DNA of 64,000 nucleotides from contig JAYKXP010000102.1 in the NCBI GenBank assembly GCA_037176845.1, positions 110,654-174,653 on the forward strand, written 5' to 3'. The translations under genes and the position numbers were made by a program. Each line of letters starts with the position of its first letter. The first letter of the stretch is position 1. A model generated the notes under the pieces. The model ran no database searches, was not told the DNA's origin, and worked only from the letters and a program-made list of their open reading frames with translations. The DNA is from Paramarasmius palmivorus (lineage: Eukaryota > Basidiomycota > Agaricomycetes > Agaricales > Marasmiaceae). This document shows positions 58,895 to 64,000 of this stretch, one piece after another.

Positions 58895-61800
58895 CTAACC
58901 GGAGGAACGAACTTTGGAAAGAGGACCAGGTTTGTCTTTGTTGCTGGGCTTCGCATGGAAGTCACCAACAGCCTCAGGAGCATTCACATCATCGGCTGCT
59001 ACCCAGTCGAATTCCTCAGCCGTTCCCTCATAACCAGCCCATCGAACGTAGTACCGTAAAGGACACCTCTTGTACCTCCGATCCAGCTTCGAATCTAAGA
59101 TTTCAGCGATTTCGAAATGTTCTTCGCCTTCATCATCGATTTCCACCGGAGGAGGGGGAGTAAGTGTGCGATTCGGAATCTCGGAAGGGTGGTGAGGTTC
59201 TAGCTGGGAAACATGGAAAACAGGATGAACACCAGAAAGATATGTAGGAAGTTTGATAGTGAAAGCATTGGAAGAGGGTTGCGAAATGATAGGAAATGGT
59301 CCAAGATACTTCTCCGCAAGCTTCTTCGTCGGACGTGTGGTCTTGATATGTTTAGCAAGGATATACACATTCTGACCAACCTTAAAGTCCGGAGCAGGGA
59401 TGCGACGATTGTCTGCAGAAGCCTTGTATGCATCTTGAGCAGCCTTGATTTCGTCCCGGAGGAACTGATGAACTTCATCAAGGTTCATGACGTAGCTGCG
59501 TGCTTTCTCGGAAGCCAGATCTACTTCCGGATGCACTGTAATGTTCGGATGATAGCCTTTGTTAGCAAAGAATGGCGATATTCCAGTAGAAGCGTTCGGA
59601 GAGTTGTTATATGCGAACTCTGCGAGCGGAAGCAATACATCCCAGTTGTCCTGTTGATAGGTGCAGTACATCCGGAGGTATTGTTCTAGAGTCTGGTTAG
59701 CGCGTTCCATTTGGCCATCAGCTTCCGGGTGGTATCCGGAAGTGAAATGCAACTTCATGTTAAGTGCCTGCCCAAGGCTACAGGAGAAGGAAGATACGAA
59801 CTCGGAACCTCTATCGGAGGTGACATGGTTCGGAACACCATGCTTGGCAAAGACGTGAATAACGAATAACCTAGCGAGTTCATCGGAGGGAATCTTTTTC
59901 GGAAGAGGAATGAAGATGGCTTGTTTGGAGGCACGATCCACAACGACCATAATGGAAGTGAACCCATTGGAATCCGGAAGTTGTTCGATAAAATCGATGG
60001 AGATGGAATCCCAAGGGCGTAGTGGAACAGGAAGGGGTTTAAGCAGGCCATAAGGTCGATGTCTACGCGACTTGTTCCTTCCGCAATCAGGACATGAGCG
60101 TACATAATCCTTGACGAACTCTCGGATCTTAGGCCAAGTATAATGCCTTCGGATCAGACTAAGAGTACGATTTTGCCCGAAATGACCGGCAAGGATGTGA
60201 TCATGATGATGCTTGAGAACTTGAAGTCGGAGATCGTCAACTGCGGGAACATAAACACGTTCATCTAACCTAAGGAGGCCAGATTCGTCAACGGACCAAC
60301 GATGATGTCCGGACTGAGCGTGATTCATGCCTGCAACTGCTTCCGGGTCGGAGGAAAGTGCTGAACGAATGTCGGAATGAAGTTTCTCAGCGTCCATAAG
60401 GATACTTGCGCGGAGCACAGGTTCCTCAAGATACGTTGCTCGGAGGGACGTGATGAGTTGTTCTTCAGTGAAAATGGGTCGAAAATTTTGTGGGTTAACT
60501 GCTGCGTAGCCGGTATCCCCCTCTTTAGGGTAGACGTCCCATCGTCTAGTTAAAGCGTCTGGTTTCGCCCCTAATTTGCCTGGTCGGAATCGGATTACCA
60601 TGTTGAATGCGGAAAGGTACTCAGACCAACGGACTTGTCGGCGAGTAAGAATCTTGGTAGTAGAGAAATATTCCAAGTTCTTGTGATCCGTAACCACATC
60701 AATAGGTGACGACGCGCCCTCTAGGTAATGACGCCAGGTCTTGAATGCTTCAAAGATAGCAAGCAATTCCTTGTCGTGCGTGTCGTAGTTAAGTTCCGAT
60801 CCGGAAAGGGTACGTGATAGGAAGGCAACAGGATGGATTTCTCCATCCTCGAGGGTAATGGAAAGGATAGCGGCAATAGCATAGTCGGATGCATCAGTTT
60901 CCACGGTAATCTGTCGATCTGGTTCCCAATGCGTAAGAACAGGAGCTCTGGTAAAAGCTTCCTTCAACGATTCAAAAGCTGTCTGAGCTTCCGATGACCA
61001 GTTCCATTTGACGTCCTTCCGGGTAAGACGAGTGAGTGGAATAGTGATATCACTGTACCCGTAAATGAAACGCCGGTAGAAGTTACAGAAGCCAAGGAAA
61101 GACTGAATGTCCTTGACCTTCCGCGGAACAGGCCAATCGATGATAGCTTTGATCTTGTCTTCCGCCATTCGGAAGCCGCTGGGGGAAAGGATATAGCCAA
61201 GGAACTCGCACTCGGAGACATGGAACTCGCACTTCTTTGGGTTGCAGAAGAGGCCATGCTTCTTGAGACGTCGGAGGACTTCCTTAACGTGATTCTCATG
61301 CTCTGCTTCATTCTCCGAATAGATAAGGATGTCATCTAGGTAGACAACGACACAGACATCCAGGAGGTCTGCGAAAATGGAGTTAACGAAGCGTTGGAAA
61401 GCAGCAGGAGCATTGGTAAGTCCTTCCAGAATGACGTTCCATTGGTAAGAACCGTAACGGGTCCTAAATGCGGTCTTCCACTCATCACCTTCTGCGATGC
61501 GAACCAGGTGATAAGCGTGACGGAGGTCGAGCTTGGTGTAGATCTTTGCCTTACTCGGAGCATCGAGAAGATCGGAGATCAAAGGAAGAGGGTAACGATC
61601 CTTCTTCGTGATCTTGTTAAGACCACGGAAGTCCACACACAGCCAGAGAGCACCACTCTTCTTCTTGACGAAGAGTACAGGGGCTCCGAACGGTGAACCG
61701 GATGCGGTGATGAATCCACTGCGTAGATTCTCGTCCAAGAAATCTCGAAGAGCCTTGAGCTCAGCTTCCGACAAGGGATAAATGCGTCCAAGAGGCGGTG

Positions 61801-62745
61801 ACGTGCCTTCTTCGAGCTCGATCTTAAGATCGTAGTCCCTATGCGGAGCTAGCTCCCAGGAAAGGTCTTCATTAAAGACTGATGCGTACTCATGATAAGC
61901 TTCCGGAACGGAACCTAGGTCTGGAGGTTCAACGTCACCGGATCTACCTGCTACCTCTTGCATGTCCGGATTATTTGCATAGAGGCAGTACTGCTTTGAT
62001 CCTGCTTCGTTACATGCACGGAGGAAAGCTCCAGCGGAAACGAGCGTGATAGGTTGAGGTTTAGCAGGGATTTCAGGTAGGGTGTAGATGGGCTCATAAG
62101 GCCAAGCCGGTTTAGGTGAAGACTTGGTCTTCCGGCGAAGAGGAGCACCGGAGGATGGCGAAACGGAGACAGGTTCCGGAACCTTAAGTGGTATATCCGG
62201 AACATCAGTGAGCGACACTGAAGATTGGGTGCTTCCTTGGTGCCGGAAAGTTAAACTACCTTCTGCCCAGTCAATCAACGGATTGTAGCGGGAGAGCCAG
62301 TTGTATCCAAGCACTAGGTTGCAGTCAGAATCGAGGCGAGTGACATAAAAGTCGAGATGAAGAGTGTCTCCGGAAGGGAATTGGATGGGAAGTGTAACCA
62401 TCTCATCAATAAAAGTTGAATTAGAGCCATCGAGAAGTTTGAGTTGCACAGGAGAGATCTTTTCGGTAGGAATATGTTTATTTCGGACATATGAGAGATC
62501 TATGAAACAATGGGAAGAACCAGAATCAACAAGAGCAAGTAAATGGAGTATGAGTTTATGGAAAGTGGAAGTGAAGCCAGGTGATACAACATCCTCGGAA
62601 AGACTGTCCGTAAGGAGTTCGGATGTAAGGGGAATGCATAAAGAATGACTGGAAAGAGCGGCAGCGTTGAGAGTGACCTCGTGTAGAACACCAGAGGGCT
62701 CAACGCGACTCCGGTCTGGTGTTGAGGTACCGGAATCGCGGACTA
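58895..62745 (-). CDS. Gypsy Pol: protease, reverse transcriptase, RNase H, integrase, chromodomain
   Basis: The frame is one base back from gag and continues open from the gag stop to 58895 (about 1283 codons). Protease active site LVDSGSSH is encoded at about 62505-62535. Reverse transcriptase has KIYTKLDLRHAYHL and the catalytic VVYLDDILIYS. RNase H has TVETDASDYA and TDHKNLEYF. Integrase has an H-x-H...CPDCGRNK zinc-binding region, SIDFIEQLP, VTSDRGSEF and the Glu in HPEADGQMERANQ. The end is a chromodomain (EEHFEIAEILDSKLD, YYVRWAGYE, EFDWVAADDV), which in chromoviruses guides insertion to modified chromatin. No stop or shift is visible, so the enzyme looks functional. Expression probably needs a -1 frameshift at the gag end. 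Confidence 0.95.
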
Positions 62746-64000
62746 TTTTTTCGACTCGGAAGAGTCGTTGTCCGTCTTAGTCTCGGAAGAGACGTTAGCC
62801 GCTTTTCCGGAAGCGGATGAAGAGGAATTGTTCTTGGGCGCCTTCCGGCAGTTCGCTACCGTGTGTCCTGCAGCTCCACAGAACATACACAGATTGTTGG
62901 CCTTCCGACGTTCTCGCTCTTCCGGCGTTAATTTGCCGTTCTTGAGCTTACCCTGTAACCAGTTAGGAAGGGTTTTGGGAGTGTTGCCGGAAGAGCCCTT
63001 AGGCTTGTTGGACGAACTAGATCCGGAGGACGACTGGTTGGTTTTCGGAGGGTTGGAAGAGGAATTAGAGTTGGAGTTGGAATTGGAGTTTCCGGAACTC
63101 GAACCTTTGTTACCTCCGGAACCAGAACCAGATTTACCTCCCTTCGAACCAGAAGAGGAGTTATTGCTCTGCTGAGCGCGTTGCTTCTCCCGCTGACGAC
63201 TCCAATAGAAATCATCGTGACGACGGGCAACAGTACGCAGCTCAGAGAAGGTTTCGGGTCTTCCGTTTCGACAGATATCGTCTTTAAGACGATCCGGAAG
63301 CCCACGATAGTACTGATAGGTGAGAGCATTCTCTCCCCAATCAAGCTCCACAGCGATGTCCTGGAACTTCAAGTCATAAGACTGAATGCGATCGCTTTCC
63401 TTCATGTTGAGACGTCCGATAGAATCTTCAGCTTCCGCACGAAGGTTCCGAGGGCCAAAGTTCTTGGTAAGCTCCCAGACGAAGGCATCGAAACTGGAAG
63501 TCCAAGCAGGACGGAAGGGTCCATGACGTCCAAGGATATCATGTTGGAACCACTTCTGGGCGTTGCCTCGGAGGTAGGATAGTGCAAAGAGGACCATGGA
63601 AGTTTCATCCGGATAGGCTTCCGGACGATCGTTGAAATGGAGAGTTATGGAGGCAAGCCATGGATGAAGGAGCTTAGGGTTACTACCGTCGAAAGTATCG
63701 GGTTCTTTGAGTTTGGATTTGGGTCTAGAGGAACTCGGAGCAGGAGGATTTTCCAACCTTGTGGAGATAGCAGAAAGTGCGGAAGCAATATTACTGAACG
63801 CACTCATAAAGACTTGAGCATCGTCGGGATCGTCCGATCGATCTCGTCTAGGAGGCGTCCTATTGCCCCGTCCACCGCCTCCACCAGAAGGGCCACCGCC
63901 ACCTCCGGGAGAGTCGGGAGGAGGACCACCTCCACCACCTCCAGGTCTACTAGGACCCACCGAGTCTGCATCTCCGTCACCATCACCTTCGCCATTCCCT
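62743..64000 (-). CDS. Gypsy Gag, 5' partial
   Basis: The frame is open to the window end, so the start codon lies outside. It has a Gly/Pro-rich N-terminal stretch, a retrotransposon Gag capsid domain (PWLASITLHFNDRPEAYP, ALSYLRGNAQKWF, YYRGLPDRLKDDI), a Ser/Asn/Gly low-complexity linker and a CCHC zinc knuckle (CMFCGAAGHTVANC). It ends at TAG 62743-62745. It forms the particle that packages element RNA. Confidence 0.92.
   Translation of the reverse strand, partial: GNGEGDGDGDADSVGPSRPGGGGGGPPPDSPGGGGGPSGGGGGRGNRTPPRRDRSDDPDDAQVFMSAFSNIASALSAISTRLENPPAPSSSRPKSKLKEPDTFDGSNPKLLHPWLASITLHFNDRPEAYPDETSMVLFALSYLRGNAQKWFQHDILGRHGPFRPAWTSSFDAFVWELTKNFGPRNLRAEAEDSIGRLNMKESDRIQSYDLKFQDIAVELDWGENALTYQYYRGLPDRLKDDICRNGRPETFSELRTVARRHDDFYWSRQREKQRAQQSNNSSSGSKGGKSGSGSGGNKGSSSGNSNSNSNSNSSSNPPKTNQSSSGSSSSNKPKGSSGNTPKTLPNWLQGKLKNGKLTPEERERRKANNLCMFCGAAGHTVANCRKAPKNNSSSSASGKAANVSSETKTDNDSSESKK
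62746..62752 (-). other. Likely -1 ribosomal frameshift site at the gag end
   Basis: The minus strand reads G-AAA-AAA immediately before the gag TAG. Slipping back one base continues in the pol frame (ATA GTC CGC...), which is open. No other shift would join the two frames. Confidence 0.5.

Larger units (their letters stand above)
56336..64000 (-). mobile_element. Ty3/gypsy chromovirus retrotransposon, 5' end beyond the window
   Basis: The 3' LTR is 56336-56779; gag and pol run on the minus strand toward it, and the window ends inside gag before the 5' LTR and primer site. Pol has protease, reverse transcriptase, RNase H, integrase and a C-terminal chromodomain, so this is a chromovirus. Between pol and the LTR lies a gene on the opposite strand. 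The palindrome TCCGGA occurs about 34 times in these 7.7 kb by hand count. Inserted in the hAT transposase gene; the 5 bases left of it are CATGG, the expected target duplication. Confidence 0.95.

Noticed and set aside
1..64000. tRNA or rRNA genes
   Set aside because: I looked for A and B box-like sequences and conserved rRNA segments on both strands and saw none; the only tRNA-related sequence is the copia primer binding site.

Overview
This is a stretch of fungal nuclear genome, most likely from a mushroom-forming basidiomycete (Agaricomycetes). The evidence is a family of multi-exon genes with 47-61 nt GT-AG introns, NACHT proteins of the kind expanded in Agaricomycetes, and fungal transposons (MULE, Ty1/copia, hAT, and Ty3/gypsy with a chromodomain). 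No bacterial feature, rRNA, tRNA or CRISPR array is visible. Genus cannot be told from the sequence.

The backbone is a tandem cluster of six NACHT (NLR-like) gene copies, all on the + strand. They are a decayed copy (psiNLR1, 5221-5349 and 9716-11540), NLR-A (12656-15326), NLR-B (19109-21737), NLR-C (26922-29685, frame wrecked in its middle), NLR-D (34810-37440) and NLR-E (50820-52384, cut by a transposon). A, B and D give clean four-exon models of 837, 823 and 823 residues. Exon 1 encodes only a 31-43 residue Gly/Asp/Asn-rich module. Exon 2 encodes the NACHT ATPase and a winged-helix-like region. Exons 3 and 4 encode a C-terminal domain without WD40, TPR or ankyrin repeats. Four of the NLRs are followed by degenerate members of a second, unrecognised family (family P, minus strand), tail to tail with the NLR. 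Upstream of NLR-D and NLR-E lies a duplicated segment of about 3 kb (family Q).

Mobile elements sit in or beside these genes. Window start: a complete MULE (1323-4962) with 85-bp terminal inverted repeats and a 9-bp target duplication. 5350-9715: a complete-ended Ty1/copia element coding only Gag and protease, inserted at the intron 1 acceptor of psiNLR1. 11544-12252: an hAT-type MITE beginning at the stop codon of psiNLR1. 52382-56335: an hAT element that truncates NLR-E, itself carrying a second hAT MITE (55014-55496). 56336 to the window end: a Ty3/gypsy chromovirus inserted in the hAT.

The most unusual feature is in the gypsy element. Opposite to gag-pol it carries a spliced gene, with its own TATA box, for a protein with a Zn2Cys6-type zinc cluster, basic patch and coiled coil. 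The whole element, LTR included, is packed with the palindrome TCCGGA, which holds the CGG triplet typically read by that class of DNA-binding protein: about 34 copies in 7.7 kb against about 7 in the other 56 kb by hand count. This suggests a self-recognition system like the VANC anti-silencing proteins of plant VANDAL transposons. The link is inference; the gene structure and motif excess are visible in the sequence.
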